From positions 62,001 to 126,000 of the forward strand of contig NZ_BJNY01000001.1 of the NCBI RefSeq assembly GCF_006539925.1: DNA of 64,000 bases, given 5' to 3'. Below the pieces are notes generated by a model. That model did not search any database and was not told where the DNA came from. It saw only the letters and a program-made list of their open reading frames with translations. The position numbers and the translations under genes were made by a program. This document shows positions 10,182 to 17,559 of the stretch, piece after piece. Position 1 is the first letter of the stretch. Each line of letters starts with the position of its first letter. The stretch is from Glutamicibacter uratoxydans. GTDB taxonomy: Bacteria > Actinomycetota > Actinomycetes > Actinomycetales > Micrococcaceae.

Positions 10182-11062
10182 TGGCAGCCCAATCCACCTA
10201 CATTGAACCGGCCGGCAGCGCCTTCACCAGCGAGCTGGTGGGGGAGCTGCGGCTGGATATCGGCCGGCGGGCCGGCAGGGACATCGCGGTGTCGCAGTAC
10301 AGCCGCGGCGCCCTGCGGGTCTTCCGCCCGCATTACCTGGATGCCAGCGGGCAGGTCTGCTACACCGTCATCAACCCGGGCGGCGCCTACCTCGGGGCTG
10401 ACCGCTATGGGATTCAGATCACCGTGCGCTCGGGCAGCAGCCTGCTGCTGACCACGCAGTCCGCGACGAAGATCTACAAGACCCCGCAGGGCCCTGCCGA
10501 GCAGCATATGGTGATCGACCTGGAAGACGATGCGGTCTTGGAATACATCCCGGACCAGCTCATCGCCTACCGCGATGCCACCTATGAGCAGGACACCGTG
10601 GTCAGGATGGGTAAGCGCGCATCATTTGTCATGTGCGAAGTGCTCACCCCCGGGTGGAGTCCCGACGGCCGGCAGTTCAGCTACGACAAGCTGCGCCTGC
10701 GCACCGAAGTGCTGGTTGACGGCAAGCTGGCGGCTCTGGACAACCTTTGGATCGAACCTGCCGAACAGGCCATCGACTCTTCGCTGTACTTCAACGAGGC
10801 CACCCACGTGGGCATGCTCCTGGCGGTGGATGCGCGCATCGACGCCGCCATGGTCGCCGAGCTGCGCGAGCTGAGCTACCAGGCGGCTGCCGAGCAGCGC
10901 GACCCGGTGCAGGTGGGCATTTCGCTCACCGCCCTGCACGGGGTGGCGGTGCGCACCCTGGGCACCTCGACCGAGTCGGCCAATGCAGTGCTGATGTCGG
11001 TGGTGGACTACCTGCGCGCCCGGCTGCGCGGCCAGGAGCCGATGAACCTGCGCAAGAACTAG
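10181..11062 (+). CDS. ureD: Urease accessory protein UreD (UreH)
   Basis: 293 aa with the UreD family features 'RVFRPHYLDASGQVCYTVINPGGAYLGAD', 'TTQSATKIYK' and 'YIPDQLIAYRDATYEQDTVV'. UreD is the scaffold that contacts apourease and channels nickel from UreG. The start is taken as GTG at 10181, which overlaps the ureG stop; an upstream ATG in frame at 10142 would lie inside ureG. It is last in the operon, as in other actinobacterial ureABCEFGD clusters, and is followed by a terminator. Confidence 0.94.
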   Translation: MAAQSTYIEPAGSAFTSELVGELRLDIGRRAGRDIAVSQYSRGALRVFRPHYLDASGQVCYTVINPGGAYLGADRYGIQITVRSGSSLLLTTQSATKIYKTPQGPAEQHMVIDLEDDAVLEYIPDQLIAYRDATYEQDTVVRMGKRASFVMCEVLTPGWSPDGRQFSYDKLRLRTEVLVDGKLAALDNLWIEPAEQAIDSSLYFNEATHVGMLLAVDARIDAAMVAELRELSYQAAAEQRDPVQVGISLTALHGVAVRTLGTSTESANAVLMSVVDYLRARLRGQEPMNLRKN

Positions 11063-11084
11063 GGTTTTTCGCCGCGAAGCATAC

Positions 11085-11117
11085 TTGGCCCGGCCGCGTT
11101 CAACGCGGCCGGGCCAG
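11085..11117. terminator. Hairpin between ureD and the convergent ABC genes
   Basis: A GC-rich 12-13 bp stem ('GGCCCGGCCGCG' with its complement, loop TTCAA), 22 nt after the ureD stop and 20 nt before the end of the convergent ATPase gene. There is no T-run, so it may act on both strands or be Rho-assisted. Confidence 0.6.
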
Positions 11118-11137
11118 TGCCTTAACTGGCCGGCGCC

Positions 11138-11788
11138 TTAGCTGCCGCCCAGCTGGTCCAAGCCCACCACGCTGGTGCAGTATTCCTGCAGGGTGTCCAC
11201 ATCATGCGAGGCAACCAGCACCGCAGCCCCCTGCTCGGCGCGGCGACAGAGGGTGGAGAAGATCATCTTGGTGGTTTCGTAGTCCAACTGGGCGGTGGGC
11301 TCGTCGGCGATGACCACCAGCGGATCGGTGATCAGCGTCCGTGCCATCAGCGCACGCTGCAGCTGGCCGTCGGACACCTCGTCCGGTTTTCGGCCCAGCA
11401 GCCGCGGATCCAGCTCGGCCTGTGCGCAGGCGGTCGCCAGCTGGCGGCTGAAGCGCTTCGGCCGCGGACGCAGGCTGCCCTGGGCGAAGGACAGCGGCGC
11501 GGTGATGGTCGCAGCCAAGGTCAACCGGGGATCCGCGTAGGCCCTGGGGCTCTGGGGCAGGTAGCCGATGGTCAAGGCGCCGCGCTCAGCGGCCGCATCA
11601 ACCTGCACCTCGCCGCTCACTGGGATGGTCAATCCTGCGGCAATGGACAGCAGGGTTGATTTGCCTGCTCCCGAGGGGGCGGCCAGTCCCAGCATCTGGC
11701 CCGAGAGGACTTCCAGGCTGACGTTGTGCAGGACGTTGCCTGCAGCATCGCCATAGTTGTGGGTGATATTCCGCAGTGCTAGGCCCAT
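11138..11788 (-). CDS. ABC transporter ATP-binding protein (nickel/peptide type, second ATPase)
   Basis: 216 aa. Walker A 'APSGAGKST' near residue 38, Walker B 'LVVIADEPT', H-loop 'ASHD'. The signature loop is 'VSDGQLQR', departing from the usual LSGGQ, so this may be the weaker ATPase of an asymmetric pair. It is short for a DppF/NikE protein and lacks the C-terminal oligopeptide-transporter extension. Its start overlaps the end of the fused permease-ATPase gene by 10 bp. Last gene of the importer operon. Confidence 0.88.
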   Translation of the reverse strand: MGLALRNITHNYGDAAGNVLHNVSLEVLSGQMLGLAAPSGAGKSTLLSIAAGLTIPVSGEVQVDAAAERGALTIGYLPQSPRAYADPRLTLAATITAPLSFAQGSLRPRPKRFSRQLATACAQAELDPRLLGRKPDEVSDGQLQRALMARTLITDPLVVIADEPTAQLDYETTKMIFSTLCRRAEQGAAVLVASHDVDTLQEYCTSVVGLDQLGGS

Positions 11789-13392
11789 GACTCAGCCTCC
11801 TGGAACAGTTCTTTCTCCACCGCTGGGACTTCCATGCCGCCGCCTGCAACGAGTTTGCCGTCCTTGAGGCAAACCGCCTCGGCGGCAAACCGGGCGCCGA
11901 GCTGCGGATCATGGGTGGTCATCACGATGGTGCGGCCGTCCGCTGCCAGATCCTGAAGTATTCCGATCACCAGGTCCCTGGTCTCATGGTCCAGGGCGCT
12001 GGTCGGTTCATCAAGCAGAATCGCCGGCGCCTGCGAGATGAGCGCCAGGGCCAGTACCACGCGTTGGGCCTGACCACCGGAGAGCTCATGCGGGTAGCTT
12101 CCGAGCAGCTGCGCATCCAGGCCGACCTGGTTCAAGGCCTCGGCCAAGACCTGGAAGCTGCGCTCCCGGCGATTCCGGCGCAGCTCCTGCTTGAGCATGC
12201 TGTTCACCGTCTTCACCGGGTTCAGCGCGGTAGCGGCCGAGCTGGGCACGAACACCAGGTTGCGGCCGCGCAGTCGGGCAAGCTGTCGTGGGGGCACCGG
12301 CTTGCCGTCTACAAATATATTGCCGTTACTGTGCAGGGTGTCGGGAAGCAGGCCCGCCAGCGATTTGAGCAGCAGGCTCTTGCCTGCCCCTGATTCGCCC
12401 ATGACCACGGTGATCTTCCCCGGGGCCGCGCTGAAATGCAGGTCGTGCAGCAGCTGCACTGTATTTCCTGAGGCGTCGAGCTTGCAGACGTTCAGCCCTT
12501 GGGCTGCCAACGCGGCCTCGGGGTGATCTTTGGTGATCGAGTCAGGGCCTGCCATAGTGCTGGATTTCGAACGCCCAAGCTTCCCGGCCCTTCGGGACTT
12601 TGGCGGCTGGCTGTGAGCGAAGACCGCCACCGACCAGCTGACCAACACCAGTAGCGCCGCCGGGAAGACCAGCAGCCACCAAGCGCCCAGCAGGATTCCT
12701 GCGCGGGCATCTTCCAGCAGCAGCCCCAGGGAAGCCGACTGTGGAGGCAGGCCCACGCCCAGGAAGGACAGCGCCGATTCATGCCAGATGGCATGCGGCA
12801 GCTGCAGGACCAGGGCGATGCCAGCCTGCGGGATGACCGCTGGAATCAAATGAGTAAACCAGATCGAGGGGGCCGAGGCGCCGGAGGCCTTGGCGAGCTT
12901 GACGTAGCCGCCTTCACGTTCGGCGACCAGCCGGGAGCGGATGATGCGGGCCACCTGCGTCCAGTGCGTGAGCGCGATCGAAAGCACGATGGCCCAGCCC
13001 ATGCCCGGCCACAGCGCCAGCACCACCACACCGAGCAGCAGGTGCGGCACCGCGTTCAGGGCGTCCACCGAGCGCATGATGATCCTGTCCACCAGACCGC
13101 CGAAGCTTGCCGCCAGCATGCCGCCTGCCACGCCGAGCACGGTGGAGAAGAACGTGGCTGCAGCCGCCAGCAGCAGCGACATCCGCAGCGCCTGGGCGCC
13201 GCGGGTGAACACGTCGCGGCCCAGCTGGTCGGTGCCGAAGAAATGCTCGGCCGAGGGCGGCTGGTAGACGGAGCCCAGGTCCACCTGGTGCACCCCGGCA
13301 GGGTTCAGCGCCGGGACGAACAGCGCGTAGGCGGCGGCCAGCAGCAGAAGCAGCACCGGCAGGGTGCGGCGCGAATCGAGTTTCTTAAACAT
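11779..13392 (-). CDS. Fused ABC permease/ATPase (NikC/DppC-NikD/DppD type)
   Basis: 537 aa with two parts in one frame. Residues 1-265 are a DppC/NikC-like permease: N-terminal membrane helix, 'FGTDQLGRDVFTR', EAA-type loop 'AKASGASAPSIWFTHLIPAV', several transmembrane segments. Residues ~295-537 are an ABC ATPase: Walker A 'GESGAGKS', signature 'LSGGQAQR', Walker B 'AILLDEPTSAL', H-loop 'TTHD'. A Ser/Lys-rich linker joins them. Such fusions exist in other actinobacterial peptide/nickel importers. Context (urease operon tail-to-tail, His-rich ArsR regulator) favours nickel over peptides, but this is inference. It overlaps the upstream permease gene by 8 bp. Confidence 0.9.
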   Translation of the reverse strand: MFKKLDSRRTLPVLLLLLAAAYALFVPALNPAGVHQVDLGSVYQPPSAEHFFGTDQLGRDVFTRGAQALRMSLLLAAAATFFSTVLGVAGGMLAASFGGLVDRIIMRSVDALNAVPHLLLGVVVLALWPGMGWAIVLSIALTHWTQVARIIRSRLVAEREGGYVKLAKASGASAPSIWFTHLIPAVIPQAGIALVLQLPHAIWHESALSFLGVGLPPQSASLGLLLEDARAGILLGAWWLLVFPAALLVLVSWSVAVFAHSQPPKSRRAGKLGRSKSSTMAGPDSITKDHPEAALAAQGLNVCKLDASGNTVQLLHDLHFSAAPGKITVVMGESGAGKSLLLKSLAGLLPDTLHSNGNIFVDGKPVPPRQLARLRGRNLVFVPSSAATALNPVKTVNSMLKQELRRNRRERSFQVLAEALNQVGLDAQLLGSYPHELSGGQAQRVVLALALISQAPAILLDEPTSALDHETRDLVIGILQDLAADGRTIVMTTHDPQLGARFAAEAVCLKDGKLVAGGGMEVPAVEKELFQEAESWA

Positions 13393-14392
13393 CTTTCACC
13401 CGGGGATCGATCAGCAGGTAGCAGGCATCGGCCAGCGCATTGCCGGCGAACACGGCCAGGCAGGAGGCCATGGTGACAGCCGCCAGCAGCGGGAAATCTC
13501 CCGCCTTGGCGGCCTCTACCGTGGCGGAGGCAATCCCGGGCCAGGAGAACACCGACTCGATCAGCAGCGCACCGGTCACCAGCTCGCCCAGGCGGGAGCC
13601 GATGACCGTGACAAAGGGAAGCAGAGCCAGCGGCAGCACCTCGCGGACCATGATCTGTGCCTCGCCGGCGCCGCGGCCGCGGGCTGCCAGCACCGCGTCG
13701 GATTCCAAGGCCTCGAAGATCGATGCCCGCAGGTTCAGCACCAGCCAGGGGATCAGGGTGAATGCCAGCACGCAGGCAGGCAGCACCAGATGCCAGGCGA
13801 TGGAGGCGGCGGTGGGGCTGTGCCCGGGCGCGGCAACACCGGAGGCCGGCATGCCAAGGCGCAGGGCGAACACCGCCACGGCAACCAGTGCCAGCACAAA
13901 GGGCGGCAGTGACTGGGCCAGTTGGGCCAGCAGCGTGGTCGCCTTGTCCGCCAGGCCGCCGGGCCTCCTGCCGGAGGCGATGGCCAGGGCGATGGACAGG
14001 AGAATGGCGATGGCCAGCCCGCACCCTGCCAGCAGCAGGGTGTAGGGAAGCCGTTCGGCCATCACCTGCGTGACGGGCCGCGCGTAGAGGATAGAGGTGC
14101 CCCAGTCGCCCTGCAGCGCCCCGGTCAGCCAGTGCGTCCAGGTGGCGAACCAGCCCTGGTCCAGCCCCAGCTGGCCTGCGAGCTCGGCCCGCTGCTCCAG
14201 GCTCAGCTGCTGGTAGCGCGAGCCGACGTAGGCGGCCAGCGGGTTGAAGGGAGCAATGGAGGCCAGCGCGAAGACCACCGCGGTGATGGCGAGGGTGACA
14301 GGCACGCCCAGCAGCATGCGCCGCCCGAGCAGCCTGCCGGCGGCCTTCCAGCGCGGTGCCCTGCGCACGGCGTCCGGGGCGGTCAGGCTCAC
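13385..14392 (-). CDS. ABC transporter permease (NikB/DppB type)
   Basis: 335 aa with the family's N-terminal helix after a basic stretch ('GRLLGRRMLLGVPVTLAITAVVFALASIAPF'), 'RLPYTLLLAGCGLAIAILLSIALAIASGRR' and the EAA loop 'AARGRGAGEAQIMVREVLPLALLPFVTVIG'. The GTG at 14392 overlaps the stop of the binding-protein gene (GTGA), so coupled translation is likely; a start at 14425 would lie inside that gene. Forms the transmembrane pore with the permease half of the fusion protein. Confidence 0.9.
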   Translation of the reverse strand: MSLTAPDAVRRAPRWKAAGRLLGRRMLLGVPVTLAITAVVFALASIAPFNPLAAYVGSRYQQLSLEQRAELAGQLGLDQGWFATWTHWLTGALQGDWGTSILYARPVTQVMAERLPYTLLLAGCGLAIAILLSIALAIASGRRPGGLADKATTLLAQLAQSLPPFVLALVAVAVFALRLGMPASGVAAPGHSPTAASIAWHLVLPACVLAFTLIPWLVLNLRASIFEALESDAVLAARGRGAGEAQIMVREVLPLALLPFVTVIGSRLGELVTGALLIESVFSWPGIASATVEAAKAGDFPLLAAVTMASCLAVFAGNALADACYLLIDPRVKDV

Positions 14393-16002
14393 TGGACCTT
14401 GGTCCAGTCGCCGATCTTGACCCATGGGCCCCAGGCAGTGCCGTGGTCATGCGGTTCAAGCAGCATGCCGCTGGTGTTCCAGTGCTCGTGCACGCTGCTT
14501 GACTGGACATAGGTATGGTCGATGAACGCGATCAGCAGCATCGAGGGCTGCTGGATGTACAGGTCCTGGACCTTTTGGTAGGCCTTGTTGCGTTCTGCCT
14601 GATCGGTGCTGACCCGTCCGGCGTGCAGCGCCTGGTCCATCTGGGTGCTGGCGTACTGGCTCGGGTTGTCCCAGTAGGAACCGGCCCCCGGGTAAGAGGA
14701 GTGCAGCATCTTGTACAGCTGGGTGTCCACATCGTACGGGGTGTCACCGCCGCCGAGCATGATCGCATCAGTGTCGACGCGCGGCTCAGCCTGGTCGAAG
14801 GTCGCCGCCTCCACCGTGGTTTTCACGCCCAGGGCTTCAAGCTGGGCCGAGAGCGCCACCGACAGGTCGCGGCGCAGCGTGTCCCCGGGGTTGTACATGA
14901 TCGCGAAGCTTGCGCTCTTGCCGTCCTTGGTCCGCTGGCCGCTGCCATCCAGCTTCCAGCCGGCCTCGTCCAGCAGCGCCTTGGCCTGCTCGACGTCGTA
15001 GTCGAACGCCGCCGCCGGCTGGTACGCATCGCCGTACTGCGGCGGCACAAAGCTATAGGCGGGGCGTCCGGAACCTGCCAGCACGGCGTCGATCATCGCC
15101 TGCCGGTCGATACCCAGGTTCAGCGCCAGCCGCACCTTCGGGTCGCTGGTGAAGGGGTTGTCCGCCGGCAGGGAGATGCCGCGCCAGTCGGCCGAGGTGG
15201 CTTTCAGCACCTCAAAGCCCGGCTTGTCGCCAAAGCTGTCGGCCAGCTTGGGCGGCAGCACGGTGCCGGTGTAGCCGCCGCCTGCCAGGGCCTGGGCGCG
15301 GGCGTTGTCATCGGCCGACTGCTCGTAGACCACCCGGGCGACATCGGGGGCGCCGCCGGCGTAGTGTTCATTGGCTGCCAGCACCAGCTGCGTCGGTTCG
15401 TAGCTCTGGACGGTGTACGGCCCGGTGCCCACCGGATGCTGGTTGAGCACCGAGTCACTGACCTTTTGGCCGGGCACAATCAGTTCGGAGGGAGCGATGC
15501 CGATCAGCAGCAGGGTTTTGAAGGATGTCTGCGGCTCCGTAAGCTCGAACTTCACCGTGTGCTCATCAATCTGGGATACCGACTTCAGATTTTCCAGGGT
15601 CGCGGCGATGGGGGAGACGGTCTTTGGATCCATGATTGCCCGGTAGCTGGCCACCACGTCCGCGGCGTCGAAGCTGCTGCCGTCGGTGAAGGTAATGTCC
15701 TTGCGTAGCGAGACCGTCCAGGTGCGCCCGTCCTTCGAAATCTGCGGTTCGGCGGCGGCCAGCAGCGGCGTAATTTCAGGCAGGTCCTGCGCGTCGCCGG
15801 AAAGGGTGAACAGCGACTCGTTGATCTTTCCTGTGCCGTTCATATCGAAACCAGCCAGAGGGTTTAGGGTTTCCGGCAATGCCGGGGTTAATAGCACCAC
15901 ATCGTCTTGTGCTTGGCCGTTCACATTTGCTTGGCAGGCCGAGGTTGCAAGTACGATGGGAAGCACGACGAATGTTGCAGTGCGTCGTACTATTTTGTTC
16001 AT
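14389..16002 (-). CDS. Extracellular solute-binding lipoprotein, family 5 (candidate nickel-binding)
   Basis: 537 aa. Signal peptide with lipobox 'LATSAC' (Cys23 is the lipidation site), then a SBP_bac_5 domain: 'LPETLNPLAGFD', 'LRKDITFTDGSSFDAADVVASYRAI', 'HPVGTGPYTVQSYEP', 'VRLALNLGIDRQAMIDAVL'. This is the DppA/NikA family, which binds peptides or nickel chelates (NikA binds Ni-(L-His)2). The true start is ATG at 16002, with AAGGACC upstream; the open frame extends further only by chance. First gene of the importer operon, 52 bp from a perfect palindrome. Ligand cannot be read from sequence. Confidence 0.92.
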   Translation of the reverse strand: MNKIVRRTATFVVLPIVLATSACQANVNGQAQDDVVLLTPALPETLNPLAGFDMNGTGKINESLFTLSGDAQDLPEITPLLAAAEPQISKDGRTWTVSLRKDITFTDGSSFDAADVVASYRAIMDPKTVSPIAATLENLKSVSQIDEHTVKFELTEPQTSFKTLLLIGIAPSELIVPGQKVSDSVLNQHPVGTGPYTVQSYEPTQLVLAANEHYAGGAPDVARVVYEQSADDNARAQALAGGGYTGTVLPPKLADSFGDKPGFEVLKATSADWRGISLPADNPFTSDPKVRLALNLGIDRQAMIDAVLAGSGRPAYSFVPPQYGDAYQPAAAFDYDVEQAKALLDEAGWKLDGSGQRTKDGKSASFAIMYNPGDTLRRDLSVALSAQLEALGVKTTVEAATFDQAEPRVDTDAIMLGGGDTPYDVDTQLYKMLHSSYPGAGSYWDNPSQYASTQMDQALHAGRVSTDQAERNKAYQKVQDLYIQQPSMLLIAFIDHTYVQSSSVHEHWNTSGMLLEPHDHGTAWGPWVKIGDWTKVQ

Positions 16003-16054
16003 TAATGGTCCTTCAATTGGGGTTTGAGCTGTGAGAGGCGTCATCCCAACAGTA

Positions 16055-16076
16055 CATCTGTCTGACCAGACAGATG
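16055..16076. promoter_or_regulatory. Perfect 10-2-10 palindrome, predicted ArsR-family operator
   Basis: Arms CATCTGTCTG and CAGACAGATG around a 2-nt AC spacer, 22 bp in all, with no mismatch. It lies between the divergent binding-protein gene (start 16002) and the ArsR regulator (start 16132). On the minus strand a TTGTCA element 17 nt before a TCATCT that overlaps the palindrome could be the importer promoter. A repressor bound here would block it. Confidence 0.75.
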
Positions 16077-16131
16077 AAATTGATGAAGAGCTGTTGACAA
16101 GAGTGACCGTGCCCTGATTCTGGAGGCTGAC

Positions 16132-16479
16132 ATGGCGGAGGCTGAACGCCAAGAGATCGCTGCCAATGCGGTTTCTGCTGTGCGCAAGAAGATTCCCGAG
16201 TGGATCGACGTGTTCTCGTTGTGCGCCGATGAAACACGGATGAAGATCCTTGTGGCCCTCCACGCCGCGCCGAATTCTTCGGTGAGCCAGATCGCGCAGG
16301 CCACCGGCCTCGCGCCAAATACCGTCTCCCAGGCATTGGCCACGCTGCACAAGTCCGACGTGGTCCAGGTGGAACAAGACGGGCGGTTCCGCCGCTGGCG
16401 CTTGGAGCACCCGGAAGTGCACCGCTTATTGCATCAAGTTGATGCGCCTCACTCTGCACTGCACCCGGACCACCACTAG
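16132..16479 (+). CDS. ArsR/SmtB-type metalloregulator with His-rich C-terminus (NmtR/KmtR-like)
   Basis: 115 aa. Winged-helix DNA-binding domain (about 25-95): 'VFSLCADETRMKILVALHAAPNSSVSQIAQATGLAPNTVSQALATLHKSDVV'. The C-terminus 'HPEVHRLLHQVDAPHSALHPDHH' holds eight His in 23 residues, the arrangement expected for Ni/Co sensors of the NmtR/KmtR group. A CTGGAGG site precedes the ATG. It is divergent from the ABC importer with the palindrome between, so it probably represses the importer (and itself) when metal is bound. Exact metal is inference. Confidence 0.85.
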   Translation: MAEAERQEIAANAVSAVRKKIPEWIDVFSLCADETRMKILVALHAAPNSSVSQIAQATGLAPNTVSQALATLHKSDVVQVEQDGRFRRWRLEHPEVHRLLHQVDAPHSALHPDHH

Positions 16480-16554
16480 CATTCAATTTCGTCGAGATGA
16501 AGCTCGGCGGGCCGGATGGGATAACTGTCCGAAGCAGGGGATATATTCTCCAGC

Positions 16555-17100
16555 ATGAGCAACAACCAGTCATCGCGGCCGGTCGAAGCAGCAAATTTTG
16601 AGGACCGATACACACCAACTTTGTGGGACTACCTCAAAGCGAACTACAAGCTGGTGCTAATAGGGCTCGGCCTGCTGATTGCCGGGGCTGTTATTGGACG
16701 CATGTTTCCTCCATTTGTGCTCGATTCTGACTTCTGGCGAGACTTTTTCACCGGGCCACCCATCGCGGGTCTTTTTGCGGTCATCGCGGCTTTCGTTGCT
16801 TTTTCCACCGCACGGTCAGGTAATAGGACAGCGCGAAAACATGCCGAAGAGGAAGAATGGTGGAATCGAGCCGAATGGGGCATCGGCCTAGCCTTATCGA
16901 AAGAAGAACAAGAAAAATTGGTCGGGCTCAAAGCGATTTCAGTGTTGCTGGATGGCGCTGATAAGCGCGAGGATGCATTGATTCGTGAAGTCGCCGAGGA
17001 AATTCTCCTGCACAACACGGCCGTGGACAACTCGACGCAAAAAGACGAGAATTTACTTAATCGACCACAGGACGGTGAAGACCATGGCCAAGAGCACTGA
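16555..17100 (+). CDS. Membrane protein of unknown function
   Basis: 181 aa, not recognised. Two hydrophobic segments (about residues 33-55, 'LVLIGLGLLIAGAVIGRMF', and 68-86, 'IAGLFAVIAAFVAFSTA') are followed by a charged cytoplasmic domain (90-181) with 'EEEEWWNRAEWGIGLALSKEEQEKLVGLKAISVLLD'. There is no Shine-Dalgarno site; TATATT lies 7 nt before the ATG, so translation may be leaderless. Its end overlaps the next small ORF by 17 bp, which suggests the two are co-expressed. Confidence 0.75.
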   Translation: MSNNQSSRPVEAANFEDRYTPTLWDYLKANYKLVLIGLGLLIAGAVIGRMFPPFVLDSDFWRDFFTGPPIAGLFAVIAAFVAFSTARSGNRTARKHAEEEEWWNRAEWGIGLALSKEEQEKLVGLKAISVLLDGADKREDALIREVAEEILLHNTAVDNSTQKDENLLNRPQDGEDHGQEH

Positions 17101-17266
17101 GAACGCATCGGGTGCCTCCCCGTTTGCCGTCAAGTCCGTCAAGGTTCAACGCGCTGCTGAAAGCGTACTGCGTAAATACGAAGCAAAGTACGATCGGCCC
17201 AAAAGCTTCAAGGACAAAAACCTCAGCTGGGTAAAGACACCAAGAGCTGGCAGAAAGTCTGCATAG
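17084..17266 (+). CDS. Small basic protein of unknown function
   Basis: 60 aa, rich in Lys/Arg/Ser ('KSVKVQRAAESVLRKYEAKYDRPKSFKDKNLSWVKTPRAGRK'). The ATG at 17084 lies inside the end of the preceding membrane-protein gene and follows GGTGAAG. An intrinsic terminator directly downstream supports a two-gene unit. No recognisable domain; basic composition would suit nucleic-acid or protein binding, but that is speculation. Confidence 0.6.
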   Translation: MAKSTENASGASPFAVKSVKVQRAAESVLRKYEAKYDRPKSFKDKNLSWVKTPRAGRKSA

Positions 17267-17272
17267 GATCAC

Positions 17273-17305
17273 GAAAGCCCTCCTCACAATGGGAAGAGGG
17301 CTTTC
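17273..17305 (+). terminator. Intrinsic terminator
   Basis: A 10-bp stem GAAAGCCCTC / GAGGGCTTTC with a 13-nt loop, then TTTC, 6 nt after the small-protein stop codon. Confidence 0.85.
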
Positions 17306-17559
17306 TTTCATTCGAACTATGGATCAGCACACGAGCAGTGCACTTTATTGCTTGCAGGCACCCAAAGCGGCGTTTTCCTCTCGAAGAGAATCTGGCACCA
17401 ATCAGGGAAGTGTGCGGGCCTGCTCGACGAGTTATTCAAAGATGCCTTGTCGTCTTGCCGGATCCAGTTGCTACAGCGCTCCGCCACTCTGCTTTAACCT
17501 CGTGCACCATTCGGCATAGCCACTAGTATGCCTGCCGTTGGCATAATCGACTATTGCTT

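Noticed and set aside
17289-17519. 76-aa ORF after the small-protein terminator
   Set aside because: It starts inside the terminator hairpin, has no ribosome site, and shows no coding character.
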